A DNA stretch of 64,000 nt from Rhodopila globiformis. GTDB taxonomy: Bacteria > Pseudomonadota > Alphaproteobacteria > Acetobacterales > Acetobacteraceae. Position 1 is the first letter of the stretch. Every line of letters begins with the position of its first letter. Under the pieces are notes generated by a model. It did no database searches, was not told the DNA's origin, and saw nothing but the letters and a program-made list of their open reading frames with translations. The position numbers and the translations under genes were made by a program. The DNA is taken from contig NZ_NHRY01000128.1 of the NCBI RefSeq assembly GCF_002937115.1, forward strand, positions 1-64,000. The letters are read 5' to 3'. Shown one piece after another: positions 36,701 through 45,100 of the stretch.

Positions 36701-36819
36701 TCCAGCGTCCGCCCGGCGGCGTCGACCGGCGCGGGATGGATCGGCTCCGGGGTGTTCTCGGTGAAGTAGCGCAAAAGCAGCCGGCCGGCCGAGGCGGCGG
36801 CGATCTTGCGGAAGTTCAT
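33709..36819 (-). CDS. MobF-family conjugative relaxase-helicase (TrwC/TraI type)
   Basis: A 1036-residue enzyme that nicks oriT and unwinds the transferred strand. N-terminal relaxase domain (about 1-290): candidate catalytic tyrosines in LTAYYTGRDS (about 50), the family block LSGVDLVFSPDKSVTL, and the metal-binding HUH motif DPHAHIHNF (about 203-210). C-terminal SF1 helicase: Walker A GAAGVGKTT (about 507-516), VLVIDEVSQVGPR, late motifs ALTIDAAQGLT. Start ATG 36819 overlaps the stop of the small upstream gene. Confidence 0.92.
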   Translation of the reverse strand: MNFRKIAAASAGRLLLRYFTENTPEPIHPAPVDAAGRTLEEGGRLTAYYTGRDSRAAWRPDMPAILARAIGIDPSQMPRDTEMARLFEARRADNGEAWSAHPRKLSGVDLVFSPDKSVTLAAEFAPTPAESALIWNAIDRAADRAMRYVAHEVGWARRGKGGEDGADPGAVGWVTFRHHTARPTLQVQDGADGQTYLFDAPVAGDPHAHIHNFLMNIVATADGRIGSLDLRALTDNRIKEFGAYFQAVLADELRRLGIQVGYNENEQAVVIESVPGDIGRAFSKRDRQILHKARTFAERQGLSWDDLSAERKLDIVEEASAEGRLGKMKADERRLWREQAEALGWKHESVIGETTHAKRTDEERFEQAYHFAARHLAEEFRTAAVIDHEKLGVHAARGLIGAGIAGGPADIKQVVELIETRGIRIGGEHVSLVVGVFDDKLRVSNTRQIRIEERLQSLAHATARDRSGALGSSDLRRAMDRSQVKFSADQKAAIFALGQGGRLTLLTGAAGVGKTTILEPVVAAWKADTRFDPKGREVIGTALAWRQADALRDPGIDRAYALSPLLAMIERGDITVSRNTVLVIDEVSQVGPRPLLKLLELQARTGMTIKMLGDREQAQAIEAGDSIELLRRALPPEALPVLLSTVRQATQRGREIAALFREGKAADALTMKRSDGHARLLGGDRDQVVGQIADLYIERRDILAASGSKRGITISAPTNEDAADISQAIRARLKQRGEIAANETLHKAIDQNGREYDLALATGDRVRLYRRTWGHSGGREQQVGNNGDVVEVLSQSDSGLRVRTAKGGVADIDWRRLADKETGRILLGLGHALTIDAAQGLTSDEHINALPRGTSAVTGFTSYVAESRARGTTWTLISEGALHEAERHRQAVGEATPITHDTLWARAAADMSEKPYKALGIDLLNAARHDRERAIDAFIGAHHAMEAATLADPGWGKKAAQRTRALAVNEQLSRHLPSLDTAIRENAKVLRDTEQFTVVQHHLRTVRAEAEVARMRLAGVVPAPAPSRSPSSSPSP

Positions 36820-37133
36820 CACGGCCGTTGCACTCCGTTGTGCGCGGCATGACCACTCGCACTGCCCCCAGCCCCGTCGGTTGGCAGCGCAGGCAGCCGG
36901 TCCAGGATCGCGCCCTGGTCGCTTGCGATCTGGCGCAGGAGGACGAGCGCGTCGCGCTGCTGAGCGACGAGAGCGGCGATGAGGTCTTCGAGGGTTGGCC
37001 CCTCTCGCTCGGGTTTATTCACCAGGAGGCTGACCAGGGCACGTAGCAGTTCCAGGCATTCGCGTGTCTGTTCGCGGATGATGGTGAGGTCGGATTCACC
37101 CCCGTCGCCATTAGCGTTGGCCCCTTGTTTCAT
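36819..37133 (-). CDS. small accessory protein upstream of the relaxase
   Basis: A 104-residue soluble protein with two helical stretches (about 15-40 and 45-80: EDLIAALVAQQRDALVLLRQ), likely dimeric. Its stop overlaps the relaxase start. In MobF systems this position often holds a relaxosome accessory protein, but there is no recognisable ribbon-helix-helix, so the role is open. Confidence 0.55.
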   Translation of the reverse strand: MKQGANANGDGGESDLTIIREQTRECLELLRALVSLLVNKPEREGPTLEDLIAALVAQQRDALVLLRQIASDQGAILDRLPALPTDGAGGSASGHAAHNGVQRP

Positions 37134-37276
37134 GCACCGTCTCCTGTGTCGGCGGTATCATCGGCATGTTGCGTGCGAATGGCGGCAAAGGACGGAGCCA
37201 CAGCGATTCCAGAGCGCCAGAACGGCGCGGCGCAAAGAATCTTCTACAAATGCAAGATTTCTTGTAATCTCTCTAC
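37134..37276. promoter_or_regulatory. divergent region between relaxase operon and CARF activator
   Basis: These 143 bases separate two divergent units. The right 40 bases are strikingly AT-rich for this window and contain an imperfect inverted repeat (AAAGAATCTT ... AAGATTTCTT, 37234-37264) directly before the activator's ATG. No ribosome site is seen before that ATG, so the activator mRNA may be leaderless or the repeat may be an autoregulatory operator. The relaxase-side promoter should lie at the left. Confidence 0.45.
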
Positions 37277-38779
37277 ATGATGCGAGTTCTGATTGCTTGG
37301 GTCGGCGTGTCCGACCTTCTGGGTCCTTCAAAGGAGGCAACTGGCGACGTTGGACCCGTCGCGCAGGCGGTCGAAGTGCGCGGGTTCGATCGAGTGGTGC
37401 TTCTCGAGAGCTTCAGCAAAGCCGAGCACCAAAACATGCTCCAGCCTTACGTTTCATGGCTCAAGGCACGGACGAAAGTGGAGGTCATCGAGCGACCCGA
37501 AGTGCTCGGCGGCCCGACGGATTGGGGCGGGATCTACAAGGCCGCGCTCGGCGCCTGCCAAGCACAAGAGAAGGATGCGGCGCTGACATTTCACCTTAGC
37601 CCTGGCTCACCGCCGATGGCCGCCGTATGGCTGCTCCTCGGCAAGACGGTCTTCTCTGCCGAGCTGATAGAGTCGTCGCGCGAGCATGGCGTGAAGACGG
37701 TCACGGTGCCGTTTGACATCGCAGCCGAGTTCTTGCCCGACCTGCTACGTGAACCGGACGAGCGGCTCCGCAGCCAAAGCACAGCGGACTCGCCATCTGC
37801 TCCAGAGTTCAAGGACATCATCCACCGAAGCAAAGTGATGGCGCGCCTGATCCAGCGGGCGCGCCGGGTGGCACTTCGGAATGTGCCCGTCCTCATCGAG
37901 GGCGAGACGGGCACGGGCAAGGAGCTGCTTGCCAAAGCCATTCACCAAGCGAGTTCACGTCGCAAAAAGCCATTTATCCCGGTGAACTGCGGTGCGATCC
38001 CCAAAAGCCTAGTGGACGCTGAGCTGTTCGGCGTACTCAAGGGAGTTGGAACCGGAGTCGATGCGCGGAAAGGCTACTTCGAGGCGGCTGACGGCGGGAC
38101 ACTCTTTCTCGACGAGCTCGGCGAGCTGCCCCTGGCAGCTCAGGTGAAGCTTCTGCGGGTGCTGCAGGAGGGCGAGGTGACGCCCCTCGGAGCCCGCGAG
38201 CCCAAGAGGATCAACGTGCGGGTGATCGCGGCGACAAATCGGACAGTTATCCAGGAGGTCGAGGCCGGACGGTTCCGCGAGGACCTCTTTTATCGGCTCG
38301 CTGTCGCCGTGCTGAAGCTGCCCCCGCTGCGGGAGAGGCCAGGTGACACCGGACTCCTGGTCGACGAACTGTTGAAGGTGGTTAACAATGAGGCGGAGGC
38401 CGAGCCGGGCTACGTCCACAAGAACCTTTCTATTGGCGCAAGAAATCTTGTTGTCGCCCATCCATGGCCCGGCAACGTCCGCGAGTTGTTGCTCACCCTG
38501 AAGCGCGCCGCCATCTGGAGCGACGGTGGCACGATCTCCGCAGAAGACATTCGCGAATCCCTCCTCGCGCTGCCGCACACACAGCGGCACGAGGTTCTCG
38601 GGCGACCCCTCGGCAGCAGCCTTAACCTACAGGAAATATTGAAAGAAGTGGCACAGCACTACCTCGGCCGTGCGCTCCGTGACGCGGCGGGTAACAAAGC
38701 GCGTGCCGCGGAGTTGGTCGGCGCACCGAGCTACCAGACGCTCTCAAACTGGCTGAAGAAGTACGACGTGGAGGCATGA
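37277..38779 (+). CDS. sigma-54 activator with N-terminal CARF/RtcR-like sensor
   Basis: A 500-residue transcription activator. Residues 1-170 form a Rossmann-like CARF-type sensor with the signature FHLSPGSPPMAAVWLL (about 104-120), as in RtcR, whose sensor responds to damaged RNA ends or nucleotides. Residues about 185-410 are a sigma-54 AAA+ domain: Walker A GETGTGKE (209-216), Walker B LFLDELGE (276-283). The sigma-54-contact loop reads GVGTGV (256-261) in place of GAFTGA. The C-terminus (about 450-500: GNKARAAELVGAPSYQTLSNWL) is a Fis-type helix-turn-helix. A sigma-54 promoter follows 20 bases after its stop, so it should control the downstream operon. Confidence 0.85.
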   Translation: MMRVLIAWVGVSDLLGPSKEATGDVGPVAQAVEVRGFDRVVLLESFSKAEHQNMLQPYVSWLKARTKVEVIERPEVLGGPTDWGGIYKAALGACQAQEKDAALTFHLSPGSPPMAAVWLLLGKTVFSAELIESSREHGVKTVTVPFDIAAEFLPDLLREPDERLRSQSTADSPSAPEFKDIIHRSKVMARLIQRARRVALRNVPVLIEGETGTGKELLAKAIHQASSRRKKPFIPVNCGAIPKSLVDAELFGVLKGVGTGVDARKGYFEAADGGTLFLDELGELPLAAQVKLLRVLQEGEVTPLGAREPKRINVRVIAATNRTVIQEVEAGRFREDLFYRLAVAVLKLPPLRERPGDTGLLVDELLKVVNNEAEAEPGYVHKNLSIGARNLVVAHPWPGNVRELLLTLKRAAIWSDGGTISAEDIRESLLALPHTQRHEVLGRPLGSSLNLQEILKEVAQHYLGRALRDAAGNKARAAELVGAPSYQTLSNWLKKYDVEA

Positions 38780-38799
38780 CCTTCACGTATTTCGAATGC

Positions 38800-38814
38800 T
38801 GGCACGCCAGTTGC
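38800..38814 (+). promoter_or_regulatory. sigma-54 (-24/-12) promoter of the island operon
   Basis: The sequence TGGCACG-CCAG-TTGC matches the sigma-54 consensus TGGCACG-N4-TTGC at every fixed base, with GG and GC spaced by ten. It lies between the activator gene and the first operon gene (start 38874). Transcription would begin near 38826. The activator's own binding site should lie upstream, inside its 3' end. Confidence 0.85.
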
Positions 38815-38873
38815 GATTGGTGTCTTCGCCAACGCCAACCCCGTGAGGGTGGTGTTGAACCAGGAGACTCAAC

Positions 38874-39215
38874 ATGAATGCCAACGACAACCTCTTCGAG
38901 ACGTCCGGAGCCGAAGTCCGGTTCACCCTCACCAACCACGCTAAGGACCGCATGACCACGCGCGCGCTCCGCGCCGACGCAATTAACGCCGCGCTGGCCT
39001 ACGGGCGCGTTGTCTGCGTCCGTGGCGCCGACATCTACGTAATCGGCCGGAAGGAAATCGCCCGCTACGCCAAGGAACGCATAGACCTCTCTGCCTACGA
39101 TGGGGTTCAGGTCGTCACCGCCGACGGCGTCATTCTGACCTTGTACCGCAACAGCTGCTTCAACAGGCTCCGCGACCGCCGCACGCACCGCTGCCCGCTC
39201 GCCTTCGCGGCGTAG
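38874..39215 (+). CDS. small DUF4258-like protein, first gene of the sigma-54 operon
   Basis: A 113-residue protein: FTLTNHAKDRMTTRALRADA, then a beta-rich part (VCVRGADIYVIGRKE ... VQVVTADGVILTLYRN). The H-A-x-x-R-M-x-x-R helix followed by strands is the DUF4258 pattern, a small fold related to RelE/BrnT-like toxins. AGGAG lies nine bases before the ATG. First in the operon, it could be an RNase-like effector or a regulator; both are inference. Confidence 0.6.
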   Translation: MNANDNLFETSGAEVRFTLTNHAKDRMTTRALRADAINAALAYGRVVCVRGADIYVIGRKEIARYAKERIDLSAYDGVQVVTADGVILTLYRNSCFNRLRDRRTHRCPLAFAA

Positions 39216-39245
39216 TCCGCAACACAAGACCAAAAAGAGCAAATC

Positions 39246-39905
39246 ATGACATCACAGCTCAAAGAGTTCATCTCCTCGGCCGCGCGCCCACTCCCCGTCA
39301 TCCTCCTCGCTGACGTAAGCGGAAGCATGGCGGCTGAAGGGAAGATCGAAGCCCTCAACCAGTCCGTCCGCGAGATGCTCGCGACATTCGGGTCGACCGA
39401 CGATCTTCGCGCCGAGATCCACGTCGCCATCGTTACCTTCGGTGGCGAGGCCAAGCTTCACACCCCACTTCAGCCCGCAAGCGCGGTGAACTGGAACGAC
39501 ATGGTGGCCGATGGCGGCACGCCGATGGGCCAGGCGATGACGCTGGCGGCTGACATTATCGACGACAAGGAGAAGGTCCCGGGGCGCGCTTATCGCCCCA
39601 CCGTCGTTCTCATCTCCGATGGCTGGCCGACCGACGCTTGGCAGATGGGTCTCGAACGCATGACCAAACAAGGGCGCGCGCAGAAGGCGGACCGCATGGC
39701 GCTCGCAATCGGCGGCGATGCAGACACCGAAATGCTGCGGCGCTTCCTGAACGACGAGAAGAAGCAAGTCTTGGTCGCTGCGGATGCCCGCCGCCTCAAG
39801 GAATTCTTTCAGTTCGTTACGATGTCCATCACGACGCGTTCGCGGAGTGCGAACCCGAATGAAGTTCCGCAGATGCAGAACCCGTTCGATCTCGATCGCG
39901 TATGA
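39246..39905 (+). CDS. terY: TerY-type von Willebrand factor A protein
   Basis: A 219-residue vWA-domain protein covering nearly its whole length. The metal site is complete: DVSGSM (residues 23-28), the threonine in ADGGTPMGQA, and the aspartate in LISDGWPTD. TerY-type vWA proteins occur with a PP2C phosphatase and a kinase as a phosphorylation triad; that is exactly the order here. It probably binds phosphorylated or metal-dependent partners. Its stop overlaps the phosphatase start (ATGA). Confidence 0.87.
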   Translation: MTSQLKEFISSAARPLPVILLADVSGSMAAEGKIEALNQSVREMLATFGSTDDLRAEIHVAIVTFGGEAKLHTPLQPASAVNWNDMVADGGTPMGQAMTLAADIIDDKEKVPGRAYRPTVVLISDGWPTDAWQMGLERMTKQGRAQKADRMALAIGGDADTEMLRRFLNDEKKQVLVAADARRLKEFFQFVTMSITTRSRSANPNEVPQMQNPFDLDRV

Positions 39906-40639
39906 GAACAACGGGAATGTGGAGCGTCATGGGAGCCAGCGTTCGAGGCCCAGAACATCGCAGGCACGGTCAGCCCAACCAGGATGCTTGGTTGGGGCGC
40001 CTCGGGCACGGTACTGCGCTTGCGGTCGTTTGCGATGGTCTGGGGAGCCGCCCTCATTCCGCGGGCGGGTCGCGTGAGGCATGCCGCGCCGTCGCCGACG
40101 CTGTTCGCCACTGGGCTAATCTTCCTGAAGCCCCGCCTGAGCTCCTACTGAGACTCATTCACGCGCTGTGGAACATGCGCGTGCACCAGAATGGCCGCGA
40201 CGAGAGCGCGACCACCTGCATGTTCGCTGTCACGATGAAGGACCGGCCTTTGCTGCTTGCGCAACTCGGCGACGGCCTGGTGATGTTGAAGACGCCCGCG
40301 GGGACGACCACTCTGGAGCCGCCGAGTGAGCGCTTCGGAAATGCGACGACGGGCCTGGGCGTCGCCTCGGATGTTCGCGAGTGGCGGCTCCACCTCGAGC
40401 CGAATTTCACAGGGGCTGCATCCATCCTGCTTGCCACGGACGGCGTCGCCGATGACCTAGTGCCAGAGAAGCGCGCCGAGTTCCTGACGGTCCTCGTTAC
40501 GAAGTACGGGTTACGCCCTGCTGCAGCAAGGTCACGCGCCATTGCGAAGCAGCTTCGTGACTGGCCGACGCCTCGGCATCGCGACGACAAGACGGTGGCC
40601 GTGCTCTGGAATGACGCCACGACGGAGGCATCCGAATGA
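39902..40639 (+). CDS. PP2C-type serine/threonine phosphatase
   Basis: A 245-residue phosphatase with the metal-binding motifs of the family: NQDAW near residue 26, VVCDGLGS (about 42-49), ATTC, QLGDG, LLATDGVADDL and the final DDKTVAV. It should remove phosphates added by the adjacent kinase. Coupled on both sides: its ATG overlaps the vWA stop and its stop overlaps the kinase ATG. Confidence 0.88.
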   Translation: MRTTGMWSVMGASVRGPEHRRHGQPNQDAWLGRLGHGTALAVVCDGLGSRPHSAGGSREACRAVADAVRHWANLPEAPPELLLRLIHALWNMRVHQNGRDESATTCMFAVTMKDRPLLLAQLGDGLVMLKTPAGTTTLEPPSERFGNATTGLGVASDVREWRLHLEPNFTGAASILLATDGVADDLVPEKRAEFLTVLVTKYGLRPAAARSRAIAKQLRDWPTPRHRDDKTVAVLWNDATTEASE

Positions 40640-42108
40640 GCGACTTCCCCAGCACCGTCGTCGACGACGACGGCAACGTCCACCACCTGCTGAAGCAGCC
40701 TCTCGGACGAGGTGGCCAAGGCGTCGTGCTCCGCACGCGTAGTCCGCACATCGCCGTGAAGCTCATCGGCGCGGTGGAAGACGCACCGGCCGCGCCCGAA
40801 GCCCGGTCGGCCCAGAAGCTCTGGGGCCAGCTCACGAAGGCACCCGGCATCGCGCTCTCGCCCGACGCGCAGAAGCACTCCGCGCTTCGACGGCGGCTCG
40901 AGGACGTGCGTGCGTTGCCGCTGCCCGGACTTCACCTCGCGCAGCCCCTGTCGATGCTGCGCGACCACGTCGGCTACACGATGCGCTTGCTCACGGGCAT
41001 GGTGCCGATGCGGACCCTCATCGCCGAACCAGGGACGGCGAAGCTCGGCGAGTTCTACCAATCGTCCGGTGGCCTCGGGCGGCGGCTCGAACTGCTCGCC
41101 AACACGGCGGGCTTACTCGCGCGCCTGCACGCCGTGCCGCTGGTCTACGCCGACGTCTCCCCAAACAACGTGTTCATCTCGGAGACGGCCGAGGCGAGCG
41201 AGGTCTGGCTGATCGACCTCGACAACCTCGACTACCTTTCGGCGAACGCGCCCGGGATCTTCACGCCAGGCTTCGGTGCGCCAGAGCTCGTGACGGGACG
41301 CGCCGGAGTCTCGACCCTCTCCGACTCCTATTCCTTTGCCATCCTGGCGTTCTGGGTCCTCACGCAGCAGCACCCGTTCCTCGGCGACTACGTCGATGAG
41401 GGCGGCTGGGATGACGACGGCGACGAGGACCGCGAGCAGCTTGCGTTTCGCGGCGAGCTACCGTGGATCGAGGACGCCGCGGACGACTCCAACCGCACCA
41501 GCAAAGGGATCGCCCGGCACCTCGTACTTTCGAAGCCCGTTCGCGAGCTGTTTCAGCGGACCTTCGATGCTGGTCGAAAGCATCGTGTGGCGCGGCCGAG
41601 TATGTCCGAGTGGGCCGAGGCACTCCGTCGGGCAGCCGATCGCGTCGTCTCCTGCAGGAGCTGCGGCTCGTCGTTCGATGTGACCGCTGGGAGTTGTCAG
41701 TTCTGCACCGCAAGCCCGCGCGCGTCGTTCATCCACATGCAGGTGAACCGCTGGGATCCCGAACTCGACGACGCGGCTGGGGCATCCGCGGTCAGCTCCC
41801 GGGCCGTCTGGCACAAGATGCTCGACGTCACGAAAGACAGCGTCGTGCTCCGTCACGTCATCGAGCCGGTTCTCGCAGATGCCGAGGACGCGCCGGTCCT
41901 CCGCGTGCGAGTCTTGAAGAGTGGGATCGCCATCCAAGCGCTCGCGAACCACGAGGTCCACGTGGTCCTTGGTGGACGCATGCAGCGCCTGGGCGCCGAG
42001 CTCAAGCTGCCGCTGCCCAAGGCTGGAAACGAACCGGTCCTGCATTTCGGCCCGTTGGACCGCCCCCACCGCATGGCTGTCCTCCGACTGTATTCGGAGG
42101 GAACGTGA
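40636..42108 (+). CDS. serine/threonine protein kinase with C-terminal zinc ribbon
   Basis: A 490-residue protein. Kinase domain residues about 15-330: glycine loop LGRGGQGVV (23-31), lysine in AVKLIG (42), catalytic loop YADVSPNNVFI (172-182, aspartate 174), metal-binding IDLDNLD (DLD in place of DFG), and GFGAPELVTG. A zinc ribbon CRSCGSSFD ... CQFC follows (about 340-365), then a beta-rich domain of about 120 residues with FHA-like spacing but no clear match. No membrane segment, so it is cytosolic. Targets are probably the helicase or McrB-like partner. Confidence 0.85.
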   Translation: MSDFPSTVVDDDGNVHHLLKQPLGRGGQGVVLRTRSPHIAVKLIGAVEDAPAAPEARSAQKLWGQLTKAPGIALSPDAQKHSALRRRLEDVRALPLPGLHLAQPLSMLRDHVGYTMRLLTGMVPMRTLIAEPGTAKLGEFYQSSGGLGRRLELLANTAGLLARLHAVPLVYADVSPNNVFISETAEASEVWLIDLDNLDYLSANAPGIFTPGFGAPELVTGRAGVSTLSDSYSFAILAFWVLTQQHPFLGDYVDEGGWDDDGDEDREQLAFRGELPWIEDAADDSNRTSKGIARHLVLSKPVRELFQRTFDAGRKHRVARPSMSEWAEALRRAADRVVSCRSCGSSFDVTAGSCQFCTASPRASFIHMQVNRWDPELDDAAGASAVSSRAVWHKMLDVTKDSVVLRHVIEPVLADAEDAPVLRVRVLKSGIAIQALANHEVHVVLGGRMQRLGAELKLPLPKAGNEPVLHFGPLDRPHRMAVLRLYSEGT

Positions 42109-45100
42109 AGATCGATCAGGTACCCTATGGCCAGCTCGAGAGCCTTCGCCTTCGTTGGACGTCGGCGAGCGGCGCGCTGCCCAACGCGGCGGTGCCCGGC
42201 GCCGAGGCGCTGCTTCAGTTCTCTGAGCGAGAGGCGCAGGCGACGCTTCGGGTCGGAGGAGAGGTGTTGGGCGTCCAGGGCGATGGTCGAAAGCACGAGG
42301 TGCTGCTCGACGACCTCTGCACGCGCCACTTTCCCCACATCGCGTGGGTCGTCGATGCAGGAGCCCAGGTGCTCACGCTGCAGGTCCGCACGTTCCTGCA
42401 CGCCCTGACGCTCCCGCCCATCGAACTCGGCATCGACGAGAAGGCGCTCGAGGCACTGGAGCGGATCGACCGCAAGCTCGCCTCTCCCGAGCGTGCGTTG
42501 GATTGGCTGGACGAGCAGTTCTTCCTCGACGGAGAGGCCGGCAGGCGAGGGTTCGCGACGGCCGAGTCCACGACAGGAGCCTTCGCGCTCTTTGGCCGGA
42601 CGGCGCGCGCGTTCATTCGTCGGGTGAAGCGCCCGGACTCCACCGAGGGGCTGCTCGTCGATCGCGTCGCTCGCGGGCGCGGTCAGGGCGGAGAGCAACT
42701 CGCGCTGGTGTCGGGGGACGTCCGGTTTGTCGATGCAACCGTAGCGGGGAAGCTCCGCGCCGATGCGGCAGCTCAGCTTTCGTCGCTGATCACCGCTGGC
42801 TCGAGCTTCCTGGACCTGTGGAGCCGCTACGGCTCGATGGAGAACGAAGCAGCGCTGCGCAGGGCGAGGAGGGCTGGCTGGCTCAAGTACGACCACGTCG
42901 AGTCGCTACCGGACGGACGGTATCGCTTCTCACTGGCGAACGACTGCACACTCGAGGACGCAGACCAGTTCAAGCGCACGCTCACCGAGGAGCAAGGGCT
43001 CGGCGTCGAAGCCGTCAGCGAGGTCCCGGAGGTGCTCACACGCGAGATGTCATGGGCCGAGTACGAGGCCCAGCCTCGCCCGAAGGATGCCCCGTCGCCG
43101 GCGACCTTCGACGGACGCGTGGAACTCCACCGGCGAGATCGCACCATCACGTTGCTTCAGCGGCGGAGCGACGACGGCACCCCGCCGGGCACGGGCGCAC
43201 TGGTGGTCTCGCTTCATGGAGACAAGACAAGGCTAAAGCGTCGAGCCGAGGCAGAAGGCGCCATCCGAGAAGCACGCTGTCCGATGCCACAGCTTGGTCT
43301 GCTGCTCGAGGGGCGTCCCGTGGCAACGCCCCGTCGAGGCGCGATCGCCCCCGTGACGCCCAACGTAAGGCGAAAGGTGTTCGGGGCGCGTAGCCCGACG
43401 CCGGCGCAGGAGAAGGCACTTCAGGTTGCGCTGAACACTCCGGACATCGCACTCATCCAAGGCCCACCAGGCACCGGGAAGACAACAGTTATCGTCGCAC
43501 TTGTAGAGCGGCTCCAGGAGGTCTGGGACACGCAGGACGGTGTCCAGGGCCGTCTACTGCTTAGCGGCTTCCAGCACGACGCGGTAGAGAACGCGATCCA
43601 GCGGATGAACATCAATGGTCTCCCTCCCATCAAGTTCGGCGGGAGATCGAACAGCACCGAGGACGCCGACCGTGTCGACGTTACGATCGACAGGTGGTGC
43701 AACGAACGAAGCGCGGAGATTCGCAAGAACCTGCCGTCACGGCCGGCTTCGGCGCTGCAGAAAGAGCTCTCCGAGTTGGTGCAGGGCTATCTTTTGGCGC
43801 CAGGCACGCGCGCGCACACAGCTTCCTTGCTTCGCAGCTTCACGCCCCACCTCCTAGGAGCGGTGCCCGCCGCGCTTGTCGATCGCCTCGTCACGCTTGC
43901 GCGCGACCTGTCCGAGCATGCACGAGCGGCACGACGTGGAGACCCTGACCACGAGCGGCTCGTTCGCTGCGTGCGCGCGCTGCGCTGCGACGGGCGGTCC
44001 TTCGCCGATGATGGGCCGCGAAACGCCGATCGGCTCGCGCGCGCGCTTGCCCGCGCAGAACGTCGAGACGAGCAGGCGAAGAAGCTGCTCGAAACCGCTA
44101 CCTTATGGACTGGAGCTGGAGACCCGCCGTTCCTCGACGACCTTCGAGCGCTTCGCCGACGGCTGTTGCTCGACATGCTACCTCCCGATCGCACCGAGGA
44201 CACCATTCCGCGTGTTCGGACCGATATTCTCGAGCTGCTGGGCGAGGTGCGTGACCACCTCGAGCAGCACCAGAACACGTCGCGAGACGGGGCCGACGAG
44301 GCGACTTGGAGGTTTCTCGCCGCGCTCGAAGGGGAGCCCGAAGCCGTCAAGCGCGCCATATTGTCGTACACGTCCGTGTTCGCTGCGACCTGCCAGCAGT
44401 CGGCAAGGCAGGAACTCGCAGCGCTCAAAGGCTCTGAGGGCTACGATACCGTCGTGGTGGATGAGGCCGCGCGCGCGATGCCACTCGACCTGTTCGTCCC
44501 TATGGCCCGCGCAAAGCGACGGATCGTGCTCGTGGGCGACCACCGCCAGCTCCCTCACATCCTCGACCAGGAGCTTGAGCGCGAGCTCGAGGAGGCGTTG
44601 TCGGGCGGCAAGAGTGCGGGAGAGCGCACGAGCGAGATGCTGAAAGAGAGCCTCTTCGAACGGCTGTTCAAGGATCTTGGGGACCGAGAGAAGCGCGACG
44701 GAATCCCTCGCGTCGTCACCCTTGACGAGCAGTACCGCATGCACCCGGTGCTGGGGCAGTTCGTCAGCGATCAGTTCTACAAGCCGCACGGGGAGGCCTT
44801 CAGGTCGCCCCGCCCTGCCTCGGAGTTCGTTCACTCGCTGCCCGGGTATAGCGGGTCGGCGTCGTGGCTGAGCGTCCCGCGCAAACTCGGCCTGGAGCGT
44901 GATGGCCAGAGCAAGTCACGTCCCGTCGAGGCAGAGGCGATCGTCGCGGAGCTGAAGCGGCTCATGGACTCGAAGGAGGGTCGCGAGCTCACCTTCGGCG
45001 TGATCTCCTTCTACAAGCAGCAGGTCAAGGTGATCGAGGATGCGCTCGTGGACGCTGGCATCGTCGCTCGCACCGACGACGCCACGGAGATCGTTGAGCC

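Noticed and set aside
35440-36852. 470-codon plus-strand frame opposite the relaxase
   Set aside because: Antisense of a clearly recognised relaxase-helicase; no independent support.
41463-42104. Long open frame extending the helicase gene about 214 codons upstream
   Set aside because: It overlaps the kinase gene, whose motifs are intact in its own frame. The GTG at 42105 overlaps the kinase stop, and the upstream translation is arginine/proline-rich shadow sequence.
42344-43393. Second long open frame inside the helicase gene
   Set aside because: Arginine/histidine-rich shadow frame in GC-rich coding DNA with no start signal or domain.
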